Assembly (NCBI RefSeq): GCF_000012885.1
Contig: NC_007498.2
Span: 2,356,001-2,420,000 of the forward strand
Source of the DNA: Syntrophotalea carbinolica DSM 2380
GTDB taxonomy: Bacteria; Desulfobacterota; Desulfuromonadia; Desulfuromonadales; Syntrophotaleaceae
DNA: 64,000 nt
Reading direction: 5' to 3'
How positions within the stretch are numbered: position 1 is the first letter of the stretch; every line of letters begins with the position of its first letter. Shown piece after piece: positions 1 to 9,598 of this stretch. The position numbers and the translations under genes are program-made. The notes beneath the pieces are model-generated. The model did not search any database. It was not told the origin of the DNA and was given only the letters and a program-made list of their open reading frames with translations.

Positions 1-1258
1 TCAAAAGATAGTCGGTAAACCCCATGATGGCCGTCAGGGGCGTACGCATTTCATGGCTGACGGACGACAACATGTCATCCTTAAGCTCTTCGATTCGCTG
101 GCGTTCGCTGACATCCCGGAAAAAACCTGCAAACACCTGCCGTTTCTGCCAACTGAAAGATCCGACCGACACCTCGACATCGACGCGGGTGCCGTCTTTT
201 CGACGATGACTGACCAAGGGGAAATGACGCAGCGTGCCGCTGATAATCTGTTGCATGCGCAACCGGCTTTGCTCCGGTTCTTCGCTCAAATCCAACACGT
301 CCAAAGCGAGAAACTCGTCACGCGTATAGCCGTACAGATCGAGCGCTGCGCCATTGACATCGACAATGCGTAAAGATCCGGCATCAAAAATAACAATGGC
401 ATCCGAACAGGAGGAAAACAACAGACGGTACTTTTCCTCCGACTCCTGCACTTCCTGTTCGGCCTTCTTTTGTTCAGTTACATCGACAAACGAGGCCATG
501 TAACAATGCGGATGCCCGCCGGAATCTTCGACCACATGGGCGGAAACCTCGAAATATGCCAAAAGGCCATCCGGACGCAAAGCCGCGACCTCTCCGCTCC
601 ATTCGCCGAATTTCTGCAAATTGCGTAAAACCACTCGGGCCTTTTTGGGGTTTTTCCACAGGGTGCCGACCTGCCGCCCGATAGCCGTTTCCGGTTTGTC
701 AATGCCCATCATCCTGACAAACGACCGGTTGACATACGACAAACACCCCTCGAGATCGGTAAAAGCGATCGCGTTTATTGATGAATCGATGGCCCTGCGC
801 GCCAGGTCAAGGTCGTTCAGATGTTTTTTGGTATCGGATATATTCTGCAGATATCCGACGATATGACAGACATCGTTTGCCCCGCGGCAACAGACATAAC
901 TGTAGTCCTGCACCCACACATAATGGCCGTCGCGATGCTGCACACGGTATTCGAGCTGCGTTGGTTGCCCGGAACGCAGCGTCCGATGCATTTCCTTGAA
1001 AGCATGGGTACGGTCCTCCGGATGAATATGCACAAGCCAACTTTGGATATCGCTGCCCATCTCCTCCCTGGTAATGCCGAACATTCTCCAGCACTGATCA
1101 GACCAGTCAAGTCGTCCCCCGGGATGATTCAATTCGTAGACGACCCCGCCGAACGCCTCGGCAAGAGCCTGATATTTTTTCAATGTGAGATCCGGAGGAA
1201 CAATGGCACACCCATCATCCATCAAAGGAAATCCGTCTTCACAGCATGTCTGACTCAC
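1..1258 (-). CDS. PAS-domain sensor histidine kinase, C-terminus cut by window edge
   Basis: Membrane-free part of a two-component sensor kinase; the reading frame enters from its start and leaves the window after 419 codons. I read three PAS-type modules (roughly residues 25-130, 140-245 and 265-375, the first with the PAS-typical HPEDR). They are followed by a dimerisation/phosphoacceptor segment SHEMRTPLTAIMG whose His (about residue 402) is the expected autophosphorylation site. The ATPase domain lies outside the window. The start is taken as GTG at 1258 because GGGAGA lies 6 nt upstream; an in-frame ATG at 1222 is the alternative. No membrane segment is seen before the first PAS, so cytoplasmic sensing is likely. 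The partner regulator is not visible. A perfect palindrome lies just upstream (1276-1289). The signal sensed cannot be told from the sequence. Confidence 0.9.
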   Translation of the reverse strand, partial: MSQTCCEDGFPLMDDGCAIVPPDLTLKKYQALAEAFGGVVYELNHPGGRLDWSDQCWRMFGITREEMGSDIQSWLVHIHPEDRTHAFKEMHRTLRSGQPTQLEYRVQHRDGHYVWVQDYSYVCCRGANDVCHIVGYLQNISDTKKHLNDLDLARRAIDSSINAIAFTDLEGCLSYVNRSFVRMMGIDKPETAIGRQVGTLWKNPKKARVVLRNLQKFGEWSGEVAALRPDGLLAYFEVSAHVVEDSGGHPHCYMASFVDVTEQKKAEQEVQESEEKYRLLFSSCSDAIVIFDAGSLRIVDVNGAALDLYGYTRDEFLALDVLDLSEEPEQSRLRMQQIISGTLRHFPLVSHRRKDGTRVDVEVSVGSFSWQKRQVFAGFFRDVSERQRIEELKDDMLSSVSHEMRTPLTAIMGFTDYLL

Positions 1259-1783
1259 CTTTATTCTCCCTGGCAGGTGCCATGGCACCATCGACTGTCG
1301 ACAAAGGGATAGGTACGAACCCGGGTACAGGGCAATAATGCCCTACAAGTCTCTGCCATCTGGCCACCTGCATCATGGATCGCTGAAAGTTCCCGCGCGT
1401 TACCTACGCTGCATTGTGCGTGGAAAACGGAAATTGAGGAAAAGCCCGCAGGAAGGGAAAATCTTCTGAAAACCAGAATCGGGGGAAAGTGGCCCTCTCA
1501 AAATCGCATGGCATACATGCGGCTGCAAGTTATGCATACACCGCGTAAAACGGACTGCCGGCCTGGCCAACGTCAGATACCTGAAAGACAGACAAGCCGC
1601 GATCAACCGTCAACACCATCACCAACGCTCGACAATCTTGCAATTCTAACAGAAAAAAACTTTTTTTCCGGATCGGCGAAAAATTTTTTGCATTTTTAAC
1701 GACCGAATCCGAATCCATGCCCAAAGTTTTTGAAAAACAAAGAAAGGGAAACCTTCATAAAAAAACCTGTTTGGAGTAGAATC
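1259..1783. other. 525-bp divergent intergenic region
   Basis: Separates the minus-strand sensor kinase from the plus-strand L,D-transpeptidase, so both promoters must lie here. Apart from the palindrome at 1276-1289, the only visible structure is an A/T-homopolymer-rich stretch at about 1650-1700. No credible small gene, tRNA or known riboswitch was recognised. Confidence 0.5.
1276..1289. promoter_or_regulatory. 14-bp perfect palindrome upstream of the sensor kinase
   Basis: GGTGCCATGGCACC is a perfect inverted repeat centred about 24 bp upstream of the proposed GTG start of the sensor kinase. It could be an operator or an mRNA hairpin near the ribosome binding site. No known regulator site is recognised, so this is only a candidate. 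Confidence 0.25.
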
Positions 1784-2695
1784 ATGCTCATGAAAAATTT
1801 TATCATTTACCTATGCGCCCTGGCCTGGATATCTTTCGGCAACGCCTGGGCCTGGTATCCCCAGCGCCTTGAGCAAAGCCTGCTGCCTCAAACGGACTAT
1901 CCAGCCCTCATGGGCGAGCACCGTGCTTACAAGATAGGCGTGGGAGAAACCCTGATCGAGATTGCGCGCCAGGCAGGTCTGGGATACCTCGCACTTTGCC
2001 GTGCGAATCCCGACACCGACCCCTGGCTCCCCCCTGCCGGCGACAAGATAATCCTGCCTTATGCCTTTTTACTGCCCACCGATATAAAACCCGGCATCAC
2101 TATTAATCTGGCGGAATTCAGGCTCTATTATGTCTGGCAGGAACAAAACAGGTTGAGGGTACGCGTCTACCCCGTCGGCATCGGAAGTTCCGGGTGGGAT
2201 ACCCCCCAGGGGGAGTTCGAAATCACCGAAAAAATCGTGCATCCCGTATGGTACGCCCCGGCCTCCATTCGAAAGGAAAACCCCCGACTTGCGGCCCGGA
2301 TTCCTGCGGGCCCCGACAACCCCCTGGGAGAGTACTGGCTGGGGCTTTCCGCGCGGGGGTACGGCATTCATGGTACCAGCAAGCCCTATGGTGTCGGTCG
2401 CCGTATCAGCCATGGCTGTCTGCGTCTTTACCCGGCGGATATCAGAGACCTTTTCGCCCGCGTAAAACCCGGAACAACGGTTCGCATCATCCGACAACCG
2501 GTCAAAACCGGCTTAAAAGACGGCAAACTGCTGTTGGAAGTCCATCGCCCGGACGACGCGGATACCGACTCTTTACTGCTGGCATTCAAGCAACAGGTTA
2601 CCCAACTCCCCTGGCAAGGGGTCATAAATATGCAAACAGTCGAAAAAGAAATAGCCCATGGCCGGGGCATCGCCACCATTGTATCGGACGACTGA
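1784..2695 (+). CDS. LysM / L,D-transpeptidase (YkuD family), secreted
   Basis: Periplasmic L,D-transpeptidase that would form 3-3 peptidoglycan cross-links or attach a lipoprotein to meso-diaminopimelate. The protein (303 aa) has a signal peptide (hydrophobic core FIIYLCALAWISFG), a LysM-like peptidoglycan-binding segment at about residues 49-93, and a YkuD catalytic domain at about 105-235. The signature HGTSKPYG...SHGCLRL is present, with His210 and nucleophile Cys212. The ATG at 1784 is chosen over the upstream in-frame TTG at 1730 because TTTGGAG lies about 7 nt before it and it begins directly at the signal peptide. The Lpp-like lipoprotein encoded just downstream on the other strand is a conceivable substrate, but that is inference: Lpp attachment needs a C-terminal Lys, which that protein has (QQK). 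Confidence 0.93.
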   Translation: MLMKNFIIYLCALAWISFGNAWAWYPQRLEQSLLPQTDYPALMGEHRAYKIGVGETLIEIARQAGLGYLALCRANPDTDPWLPPAGDKIILPYAFLLPTDIKPGITINLAEFRLYYVWQEQNRLRVRVYPVGIGSSGWDTPQGEFEITEKIVHPVWYAPASIRKENPRLAARIPAGPDNPLGEYWLGLSARGYGIHGTSKPYGVGRRISHGCLRLYPADIRDLFARVKPGTTVRIIRQPVKTGLKDGKLLLEVHRPDDADTDSLLLAFKQQVTQLPWQGVINMQTVEKEIAHGRGIATIVSDD

Positions 2696-2785
2696 ATCAC
2701 CCTCGCCTTTATTCCTGAGCTTCCCCCCCCCACAAACCACCGGGAACCGCTGCTTATCGCCCCCATGAAAATCCTCCCGCGCATA

Positions 2786-2818
2786 TAAAAAAAGCCCTGC
2801 AGTTGAAATTGCAGGGCT
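2786..2818 (-). terminator. Rho-independent terminator of the Lpp-like gene
   Basis: On the minus strand GCCCTGCA and TGCAGGGC form an 8-bp stem with an 8-nt loop, followed by a run of T (the A-run at 2786-2793 on the plus strand). It lies about 20 bp after the stop of the lipoprotein gene. Confidence 0.9.
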
Positions 2819-2839
2819 CCCATAACACCAAAAAACCGA

Positions 2840-3148
2840 TTATTTTTGCTGACACATTTCGAAGGCACGTTGGGCCTTTTCGGCGCTGGCCTGAGCATCG
2901 GCAGCACTTTGTTCGGCCTGGCCCGCAGCGGCTTCAGCACGCTGTGCTGCATCTTCGGCACGCATGGCTGCATCACTCGCCAAGCCTGCAGAAGCCTGGG
3001 CCTTCTGGGCATAGTCGGCAGCCATCTGACCGGACTGCAGGGCCTGATCGAGCATTTCACGATCGGTTGCGCTGAGCTGCGCTGAACATCCGCTTAAAAC
3101 CAGTACCGATAATGCGGCGCCACCCAGCATCATTTGCCATTTTCCCAT
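2840..3148 (-). CDS. Lpp/OprI-like alanine-zipper outer-membrane lipoprotein
   Basis: Small (102 aa) structural lipoprotein expected to tether the outer membrane to peptidoglycan. It starts with a lipoprotein signal peptide ending in the lipobox LSGC (Cys at about residue 21). The rest is one alanine-rich helical segment with heptad-like Ala spacing (repeats such as AEDAAQRAEAAAGQAEQSAA), typical of trimeric coiled-coil Lpp/OprI proteins. The C-terminus is CQQK; the last Lys could be the peptidoglycan attachment residue. A strong AAAGGAGG Shine-Dalgarno lies 8 nt before the ATG and a clear terminator follows. Monocistronic by layout. The neighbouring L,D-transpeptidase gene may encode its ligase (inference from adjacency only). 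Confidence 0.85.
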   Translation of the reverse strand: MGKWQMMLGGAALSVLVLSGCSAQLSATDREMLDQALQSGQMAADYAQKAQASAGLASDAAMRAEDAAQRAEAAAGQAEQSAADAQASAEKAQRAFEMCQQK

Positions 3149-3219
3149 GGTTATACCTCCTTTTGGTTATAGTGGTTAATTAAGCAGGAACAACCGAATT
3201 TGTCAATCATGGAGACGGT

Positions 3220-3774
3220 CTATTTCCCCTGATCCGCAAAAACAAGACGCTCCGGTTCGTACCCCTGCTCAACGATCAACGATAGAATTTTCTGCAACAC
3301 GCCCTGGTCAAGAACCGGTTGGCGCGCCAGTATCCATAAGTATTTGCGCTGCGGATGTCCGACCACTGCCCAAGTATAATCTTCGGACAACGCGATAATC
3401 CAGTAGTGGCCATAAAACGGCCAGAAAAAGGTAACCTTCAGTTCCGCAGGATTCAACGGATCGGGCACCTTGGCGTAACCTTTAATCTCGCGAATGCGAC
3501 CGCCGTCAGTGATATCCCGGCAGCGATTCACCACCTCAAGACCGCCGTCATCAAGCACCCTGTAAATCGCCATTGCTCCCGCGCAGTTTTTTTCGAAGCG
3601 ATTGGGATAACGGGCAATTTCGTACCAGATCCCAGCATAACGCGCCAGATCGATACGCGAAACCGCACGAGGTGCGTTCTCCGGCCTGCCGCAGGCACTG
3701 CAAGACAGCAACAGGAACAGAGCCGAAAGCCAGCGTATTGCCACTACAGAAATTTCACGTAGAGAACAAGCCAT
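3220..3774 (-). CDS. blc: Lipocalin lipoprotein (Blc type)
   Basis: Outer-membrane lipocalin that would bind fatty acids or lysophospholipids in the periplasm. After a signal peptide with a lipobox-like LLLSC/SAC segment comes the lipocalin fold, with the GxW motif YAGIWYEIARYPNRFEKNC at its start. The later Blc-type features FFWPFYGHYWIIAL and a terminal YEPERLVF segment are also present, at the usual length of 180-190 aa. The start is uncertain. ATG at 3774 puts the hydrophobic core at the right distance; the frame stays open to 3816 with another start, but that adds a second, poor leader. No good Shine-Dalgarno is visible for either. Monocistronic; the region 3817-3980 upstream has no gene. 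Confidence 0.88.
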   Translation of the reverse strand: MACSLREISVVAIRWLSALFLLLSCSACGRPENAPRAVSRIDLARYAGIWYEIARYPNRFEKNCAGAMAIYRVLDDGGLEVVNRCRDITDGGRIREIKGYAKVPDPLNPAELKVTFFWPFYGHYWIIALSEDYTWAVVGHPQRKYLWILARQPVLDQGVLQKILSLIVEQGYEPERLVFADQGK

Positions 3775-3980
3775 GACCTGTAGAATTATGCAGCATAATA
3801 CCGGGCATGCAACCACAGACAGAGAAATGTTTCCGAATAAAAAAACTTAACCGAAGGAATACGGAAAGAAAGGAAGCGCGGTCAGTCCGAGTGACAGTGA
3901 ACCTGTCAGGACGGACATCACCGAAAAGGAAAAAGACAACCGACGAAAAACTGAAAGCCCACCGGTACGGCACCGGGACA

Positions 3981-4571
3981 TCAACCCGGGGAATGCAAAT
4001 AGGCGACAAGACGCTTAAGGGCCTGTCCACGGTGACTTATGCGATTTTTGATATCGAGAGGCAACTCGGCAAGGGTACGGCCGTATTCGGGAACCAGGAA
4101 AAGAGGGTCGTAACCGAAGCCACCCTCGCCCCTGCCCCGGGTCAGAATGACGCCATCCAGGCGGCCATCAAACAATTGGCAATCGCCCTCCGGCGTGCAC
4201 AGAGCCATGACACAATGAAATGCTGCCTGTCGCTGTCCCTCCGGCACAGAAGCCATATCTTCGAGAAGCTTGCGGTTATTGTCGCTATCCAAAGCCTCCT
4301 CACCCGCATAACGGGCAGAGTAGATGCCCGGCTTTCCGCCAAGGGCCTCAACCGCCAGGCCGGAATCATCAGCTACAGTCAAACAGCCGGTAAGCCGCGC
4401 CATGGTCGCGGCTTTTTTACGCGCATTGGCAGCGAAAGTCGCGCCATCCTCAACCACATCGGGAAGATCGCCATAAGCGTCAAGCCCCTTGACGACGATA
4501 TCGGTGTCGGCAAGCAACCGCTCGATTTCCCGCAATTTCCCTTTGTTGCGCGTCGCTACCAGCATCTCCAT
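3981..4571 (-). CDS. rdgB: XTP/dITP diphosphatase (HAM1/RdgB)
   Basis: Cytosolic house-cleaning nucleotide pyrophosphatase that hydrolyses ITP, dITP and XTP to the monophosphates, keeping inosine and xanthine out of nucleic acids. At 196 aa it has family-standard length. It shows the N-terminal substrate-binding TRNKGKL motif, the catalytic DDSGL segment ([16 protein letters not shown]), the YSARYAGE motif, and the C-terminal GGFGYDPLF and SHRGQAL motifs. Its ATG lies 2 bp after the rph stop, so it is translationally coupled to RNase PH; rph-rdgB pairing is common in bacteria. It ends the amidase-rph-rdgB operon. Confidence 0.97.
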
Positions 4572-4573
4572 GG

Positions 4574-5308
4574 TTATGCCTCCAGGGCCCGCAATTGCAA
4601 GCGATGCAAATCACGACAACCCGCCAGGGCCAGATTGCGCAGATCGTCCAACTCTTCCATGCTGAAAGGGCGTTCTTCGGCGGTACCTTGCACCTCGACG
4701 AAATGCCCGGAACCGGTGATGACGAAATTCATATCTACAGCGGCCCGGAAATCTTCGGCATAATCGAGGTCGAGCAGCGGATGTCCGTCCACCAATCCGA
4801 CACTGACGGCAGAGACGCTGTCGCGCAAGGGAGAATCGGACAGTTGGTTTTCACGCACGAGGCCATAGACGGCATCATGCAGAGCCACGTAAGCACCGGT
4901 TATGGCGGCAGTACGCGTGCCTCCATCGGCCTGCAGAACGTCGCAGTCGATGAGAATCGTGCGTTCCCCAAGCATTTCGAGGTCGCAAATCGCCCGCAAC
5001 GACCGCCCGATGAGCCGCTGTATTTCACTGGTGCGGCCTCCGACTTTACCGCGGGTGGCCTCACGTGCAGACCGCACCTGGGTTGCGCGAGGCAACATGG
5101 AATATTCAGCGGTGATCCAACCTTGCCCCTGGCCGCGAAGAAAGGACGGTACGCCCTCTTCAACGGTCGCATTGCATAAAACGCGGGTTTCACCGAAAGA
5201 CACCAATACCGAACCTTCGGCATAACGGGTAAAACCGCGGCTGAAATATATAGGACGCAACTCGGATGGGGTACGGCCATCGGCGCGCCGGGCTACGGAA
5301 TCACTCAC
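4574..5308 (-). CDS. rph: Ribonuclease PH
   Basis: Phosphorolytic 3'-5' exoribonuclease that trims tRNA 3' ends and helps rRNA decay. At 244 aa it has the normal length. Family motifs seen include [10 protein letters not shown] near the N-terminus, [18 protein letters not shown], the [14 protein letters not shown] segment, [28 protein letters not shown] and [14 protein letters not shown]. Translation starts at GTG (5308) behind AGGAGG; this GTG overlaps the stop of the upstream amidase gene by 4 nt (GTGA), indicating coupling. rdgB follows 2 bp downstream. Confidence 0.97.
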
Positions 5309-6384
5309 AGAACTTCCTCCTGCTTGGTTTCGACAAAAGAGTTAAGACCTTCGAACAAAGCCACGGCCAGGTCTTTCTGTCCCTGGGGCACGGATAAACG
5401 TGCCTGGTCGGAAACATGGCTCAAGTAGCCCATTTCCACCAGCACCGTTGGCAAATCACCCCGCCCCAACGGCAACAACGGAGCCCGCAGAATCCCGGCC
5501 ACAGGCAACCCTGCCGCCTGCAGGGAGGATTTCAGTGCCTGGGCCAATTGCATGCTGTCATCGCGAGCGGAAACGGTTCCGGAGGCGACTTCCTCCCTGG
5601 GGCGCACAAAAAGAACAATGCCGTGGGGAAGAGTAGAGGGAGATGACTGGGCATGCAGAACCAGCAGCAGATCAGCACCGGAACGCGCGAGATTCTGCAA
5701 CCGTTTCTCCCGCTGCAGGGAATAATCATCGTTACGGGTAAGAAAAACCGGCATATCGAGCCGCATCTTGATCTGTTTTTCGAGACCCTGAGCAACGGCC
5801 AGCGTGACGGCCTTTTCCTTGATGCCGTCGATCCCGATGACACCGGGATCCTCTCCGCCATGCCCGGGGTCGATGGCCACCGTAGTTTTGGTACGCTGGT
5901 CTTCGGCTTTTTCGGGTTCCCGCTGCAGCAGAAACGCAAATAGACGGTCAAGCTCCGTACCAGGGTTGGGATCCTGAATATTGTTGGGATCGAGATTGCG
6001 ATACACCACGGGACGACTTACCAGAGCCGCCAGTTGATTCTGCAAAAAGTTTACGGAGATGCGCAGTCGACCATCGATAAATCGCGGCGGTTGACCAAGA
6101 GGAGTCATCTGGTCGCCCAAGCGAAGAAAATGACTGCCAGGCGAGATAACCGCCGTGCCTTTGGGCGATTGGATCTGATAAACATGCTTCACCGACTGCC
6201 AGCGTCCGGACAATCCCAGTACGGGCAAGACATCGTCAATGGCCAGATAGTCCATACCATCACGGTGATAGACCTCTTCAACCCGTTCGGCCGGCTGCCC
6301 TTCCACCGTGATTTCAACGGCGGCATGGACAGGGAGGACATATAACAAAAACAAAAGCATTAACGGAATAAAAAAACGGATCAT
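5305..6384 (-). CDS. N-acetylmuramoyl-L-alanine amidase (Amidase_3)
   Basis: Periplasmic zinc amidase that cleaves the bond between MurNAc and L-Ala, acting in septal peptidoglycan splitting. Order of parts: signal peptide ([18 protein letters not shown]); an N-terminal copper-amine-oxidase-like/stalk domain (about residues 25-125); a linker; and an Amidase_3 catalytic domain (about 165-355). Zinc and catalytic residues are visible in [12 protein letters not shown] (His), IKEKAVTLA (Glu), [10 protein letters not shown] (His) and LVEMGYLSH (catalytic Glu). ATG at 6384 follows GGGGAGACC; an upstream in-frame start at 6402 is less well placed. First gene of the amidase-rph-rdgB operon. Confidence 0.93.
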   Translation of the reverse strand: MIRFFIPLMLLFLLYVLPVHAAVEITVEGQPAERVEEVYHRDGMDYLAIDDVLPVLGLSGRWQSVKHVYQIQSPKGTAVISPGSHFLRLGDQMTPLGQPPRFIDGRLRISVNFLQNQLAALVSRPVVYRNLDPNNIQDPNPGTELDRLFAFLLQREPEKAEDQRTKTTVAIDPGHGGEDPGVIGIDGIKEKAVTLAVAQGLEKQIKMRLDMPVFLTRNDDYSLQREKRLQNLARSGADLLLVLHAQSSPSTLPHGIVLFVRPREEVASGTVSARDDSMQLAQALKSSLQAAGLPVAGILRAPLLPLGRGDLPTVLVEMGYLSHVSDQARLSVPQGQKDLAVALFEGLNSFVETKQEEVL

Positions 6385-6458
6385 GGTCTCCCCTTGATTC
6401 AAGCGGTTCCTTATACCTCAGCCCTTATTCGGTGTCAATGCAAGGACCAGCCAGGTCC

Positions 6459-7508
6459 TCACTCCGCCACCAGGGGCACACCGGGCGCGGGATAGTAGTG
6501 AAACGCCTGCAGCAATCGGTGAGTAAGGGTCTGTTCCAGGGAGGCAAGGGATTGCCGGCTGCCGTCGATACCGGGAATCTGCCCACCGGCGATCATACCG
6601 TGCCCTCCTGCCGTACCCAGATCGGCGACAACCGACTGCAGCATTTCGCCGGCATTCAGATCGTTGCGCAGGGTGCGGAAAGACAACGCCACACTGTCGC
6701 GGTAATGCCCCATCCCCAATACAACTTTGACCTCATCGACCCGCAGCAAAAAATCGGCCAGCTCGGCAACCATATCGGGCGTATCGATTTCATAAAGGTT
6801 GAACACCAGTATATCCTCGTAAATCATGGCGTTTTGAATCGCGTGACTGAAATGCGCGAAGTAAGCACGCGGCACCTCGGGATGGAGAATATCAAACAGG
6901 ATACTGTTATTCACCAGCGGCAGAAGCTGCAGATAGGCGCGGCGGTCGGCCCGGATCCAGTCCCGGCCGAGATCCTGCGTCTCGGATTTTATGGCGTAAA
7001 AAAGAATCGTGGCAAGCTTGGTACCGAAGGAGACACCTTGAGCTTCCAGATATTCGTAAAGCATGGTGGCTGTAGCACCGTAATCATCGCGAACATCGAC
7101 CCAGTGTACGTCCCGGCATGACTCCCTGGCAGGATGATGATCTATCACCAGATCGACCTTGCGCTCCACCGGAAAGGAATTGTTGCCCGTACCCGGTTGG
7201 CTGTCGACCATGCAAACCACCTGGAAACGATCAAGATCCAGGGAAGAAAGAGGCACCAGATCGATCTCGAGCTTCCGGACCATGACCCGGTTTTCCCCCC
7301 GCCCGATCATGCCACCGAAGGCGATGGTTGCGGGCTGTCCGGTCTTGACTGTAATCAGATGTTTAAGAGCCATCGCCGCCGCCAGGGAATCGGGGTCGGG
7401 ATGATCGTGGGTAACGATCAATACGGCACCGCGCCCCCGCATCCAGCCCAGAAACTTCTCGGTAAACTCCAGCGTCCGATGTAAATCCACCGTCGTCTCA
7501 ACAGTCAT
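6459..7508 (-). CDS. DHH/DHHA1-family phosphoesterase
   Basis: Predicted manganese-dependent phosphoesterase of the DHH superfamily (relatives include NrnA nano-RNase/pAp phosphatase and c-di-AMP phosphodiesterases). The 349-aa protein shows THDHPDPDSLA near the N-terminus (metal ligands), MVDSQPG, the DHH signature VIDHHPA, and a C-terminal DHHA1-type glycine motif GGHGMIAGG. No GGDEF or membrane segment is present, so it is not a GdpP-type protein. The exact substrate (nano-RNA, pAp or a cyclic dinucleotide product) cannot be fixed from sequence. It stands between the amidase operon and the SLOG-like gene, with only 24 bp to the latter, so the two may be co-transcribed. Confidence 0.85.
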   Translation of the reverse strand: MTVETTVDLHRTLEFTEKFLGWMRGRGAVLIVTHDHPDPDSLAAAMALKHLITVKTGQPATIAFGGMIGRGENRVMVRKLEIDLVPLSSLDLDRFQVVCMVDSQPGTGNNSFPVERKVDLVIDHHPARESCRDVHWVDVRDDYGATATMLYEYLEAQGVSFGTKLATILFYAIKSETQDLGRDWIRADRRAYLQLLPLVNNSILFDILHPEVPRAYFAHFSHAIQNAMIYEDILVFNLYEIDTPDMVAELADFLLRVDEVKVVLGMGHYRDSVALSFRTLRNDLNAGEMLQSVVADLGTAGGHGMIAGGQIPGIDGSRQSLASLEQTLTHRLLQAFHYYPAPGVPLVAE

Positions 7509-7532
7509 GGCACCCCTCGTTGTATACGCATA

Positions 7533-7997
7533 TCATCCACCCATTCCGATGCCGCCCAATGCCCTTTCCACAGCCTCCGCGGGATTGGTCGCATAGATCA
7601 CACCCGGCAGATCGGGCCAACTGTCAAGCGCCACCACCGGCTTGCCCAGCTTAAGGCCGATGGCCATCTCCGACAAGGTGCCGTACTCACCCTCCACGGC
7701 TATGAGGGCCTGGGCGGTATGCGCAATAATCACATTGCGGGCGTGTCCCAAATTGGTTGGTAGCGGCAGCGTCACCCAGGGATTGGCCGCGACGGCATCA
7801 GGGCCAGGGAGCAGCCCGAGGGTCTGGCCGCCAGCCTCACAAGCACCGCGGCAGGCGGCTTCCATGATGCCGCCAAGCCCGCCACACACAAGCACCGCAT
7901 TGGCCTCGGCAATCAACCGCCCTACCTGGCGACCGGTCTCGTAACCGGCGGCAGCGACCGAAGCAGCGCCGATAACCCCGATAATCGGTTGTCGCAT
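7533..7997 (-). CDS. TIGR00725/SLOG-family nucleotide-binding protein
   Basis: Small Rossmann-like protein (154 aa) of the TIGR00725 group, related to the LOG/DprA (SLOG) fold. It has an N-terminal IGVIGAAS strand-loop, the glycine-rich CGGLGGIMEAACRGA motif (SLOG signature GGxxGxM), and HTAQALIAVEGEYGTLSE, which corresponds to the PGGxGTxxE region of LOG proteins with a changed first part. Members probably bind a nucleotide or nucleotide-derived ligand; the reaction is not established. Translation follows AAGGGGAG. It lies 24 bp upstream of the DHH phosphoesterase gene, and the pairing suggests nucleotide metabolism (inference). Confidence 0.8.
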   Translation of the reverse strand: MRQPIIGVIGAASVAAAGYETGRQVGRLIAEANAVLVCGGLGGIMEAACRGACEAGGQTLGLLPGPDAVAANPWVTLPLPTNLGHARNVIIAHTAQALIAVEGEYGTLSEMAIGLKLGKPVVALDSWPDLPGVIYATNPAEAVERALGGIGMGG

Positions 7998-8161
7998 AAG
8001 ACTCCCCTTGACAGCCGGAAAAACCCATACCCATCCACGCGACGTTGAAAAGCCTGGGTCAGCCCGCTGCCCGAATCATGCATCCGCCTTCGCGAACGAC
8101 AACAATCGGCCTCACCCGGCAGTGCCCGAAACACCCTGGGCAGAACGCCAGCACGGTCCCT

Positions 8162-9412
8162 CTACAGCAAGTGAAATTTCTTGAACAGACGTTTGAACGA
8201 TGGTGTTTCACGCACCGTATCAAAAGCCGTATCGGTCTGGGCCGCGCGTAATTTTTCCGGATCGCGGGCCGCGGCCTGATCCAGAGATTTGGCCGCCTTC
8301 CGAACCTGCCCCTGACGCGCATAGATACAGGCCATGCGATAGGCAATGTCCGCGTTCTCCCCCTGTTCGAGAACGGCATTGAAACATAATGCGGCCTCGT
8401 CCAGGCGACCCAGTTCCATCAATATCAAGCCTTTTTGACCAAGGGCTTTGCGATCATCCGGGAAATGGCCAAGACATTGTTCGACAGCTTGCAAAGCGCC
8501 CGTCAAATCCCCCTGACTTTTAAGCAACAGGCCACGACAGCAAGGGATTTCCGGATGCTCGGGGTCCAACTCTTCGGCTTTTTTCAGAGCCGCCCAGCCC
8601 TCTTGTTCCAGGCCCAGCTGATGAAGAACTTCTGCCTTTTGCAGAACGGCGTCGATATAGTTCGCATCGACGTTCAATATCTCATCCAGCTCTTGTAACG
8701 CTTCAAGCAAGCGCTGCTGCCCGCGCAGCGCCAAGGCCCGGTTGTATCGATAAAGGGTAGAATCCGGAGTGCGTTCAATGGCCGCTGAAAAAGCGGCGAT
8801 GGCTTCCTCATCGTACCCCAATCCGATCAAAGCCAGCCCCTTGCCATTCAGAGCCGATGCACTGCCCGGATCCTGCAGCAAAACCGCATCGAAACTCTCC
8901 AGCGCCTCGCGATAGCGGCCCAGACGGTTCAGCGCACATCCCTGGTTGAAAAATACGTCGCCCGTTTCCGGCTGCCGCCGAATGGCTTCGCGGTACATGG
9001 CCAGAGCTTCCTCGCTCTGACCAAGGGCGTCGAGGACATTGCCCAGATTGATATAAATTTCCGGAAAATCGGGCTGCAATACCATAGCCCGACGTAAATG
9101 AGACAAGGCCTGCAGATAATCCTTACGCTTTTCCAGCAACGCTCCAAGATTATGATGCAAAGGGCCATGTGCCGGTTCCAGAAGCAAGGCCTTGCGGTAC
9201 AACGTCAAAGCTTTCAGCTCATCCCCCAGGCCGGCGGCCGCCAGGGCACACAGGTGCATGGCATCCACATCGAGGGGGTGACTCTCCAGCCAGGTTTCAC
9301 CAAGTTCCAACGCCTGATCCAGTTCCCCCTGTTGCAAGGCGCGTTGAGCCAACTCGGGCAGGTCGCGCTCCTCGTCGGGGAAAAACGGGAAATCGTTAAA
9401 TTCATCGTTCAT
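8162..9412 (-). CDS. Tetratricopeptide-repeat protein
   Basis: 416-aa protein made almost wholly of tandem 34-residue TPR units (about ten; for example ALTLYRKALLLEPAHGPLHH, ALAMYREAIRRQPETGDVFF, AIAAFSAAIERTPDS). It has an acidic N-terminus (DDEFNDFPFFPDEERDLPE type) and no signal peptide or catalytic domain. TPR solenoids are protein-protein interaction scaffolds; no specific partner is suggested by the neighbours. The C-terminus ends FKRLFKKFHLL, a short basic helix. Located between a SLOG-family gene and a glycosyltransferase gene, separated from each by 160-190 bp with no clear promoter or terminator, so operon membership is open. Confidence 0.85.
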   Translation of the reverse strand: MNDEFNDFPFFPDEERDLPELAQRALQQGELDQALELGETWLESHPLDVDAMHLCALAAAGLGDELKALTLYRKALLLEPAHGPLHHNLGALLEKRKDYLQALSHLRRAMVLQPDFPEIYINLGNVLDALGQSEEALAMYREAIRRQPETGDVFFNQGCALNRLGRYREALESFDAVLLQDPGSASALNGKGLALIGLGYDEEAIAAFSAAIERTPDSTLYRYNRALALRGQQRLLEALQELDEILNVDANYIDAVLQKAEVLHQLGLEQEGWAALKKAEELDPEHPEIPCCRGLLLKSQGDLTGALQAVEQCLGHFPDDRKALGQKGLILMELGRLDEAALCFNAVLEQGENADIAYRMACIYARQGQVRKAAKSLDQAAARDPEKLRAAQTDTAFDTVRETPSFKRLFKKFHLL

Positions 9413-9598
9413 TGCCGCTCCGGTAGGTCTGGTTACCTGTGCAAATCATCCTGCGGTTGTTTACTGAAACATTTCTGGGGCTGCCCCAAAGTGTACCCGG
9501 TTAAACGCCATAGGAGCAACGGAACCGTTCCCCGGACAGCTGAAATGGCGCGGGGCACAGAAGCACGGCGCCGTTACCTTTAATTTTTTAACGGCTTA

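Noticed and set aside
8059-8161. Short Cys-containing minus-strand frame between the TPR and SLOG genes
   Set aside because: About 30 codons with CPGCFGHC, but no ribosome binding site and it is part of a longer shadow frame through the TPR gene.
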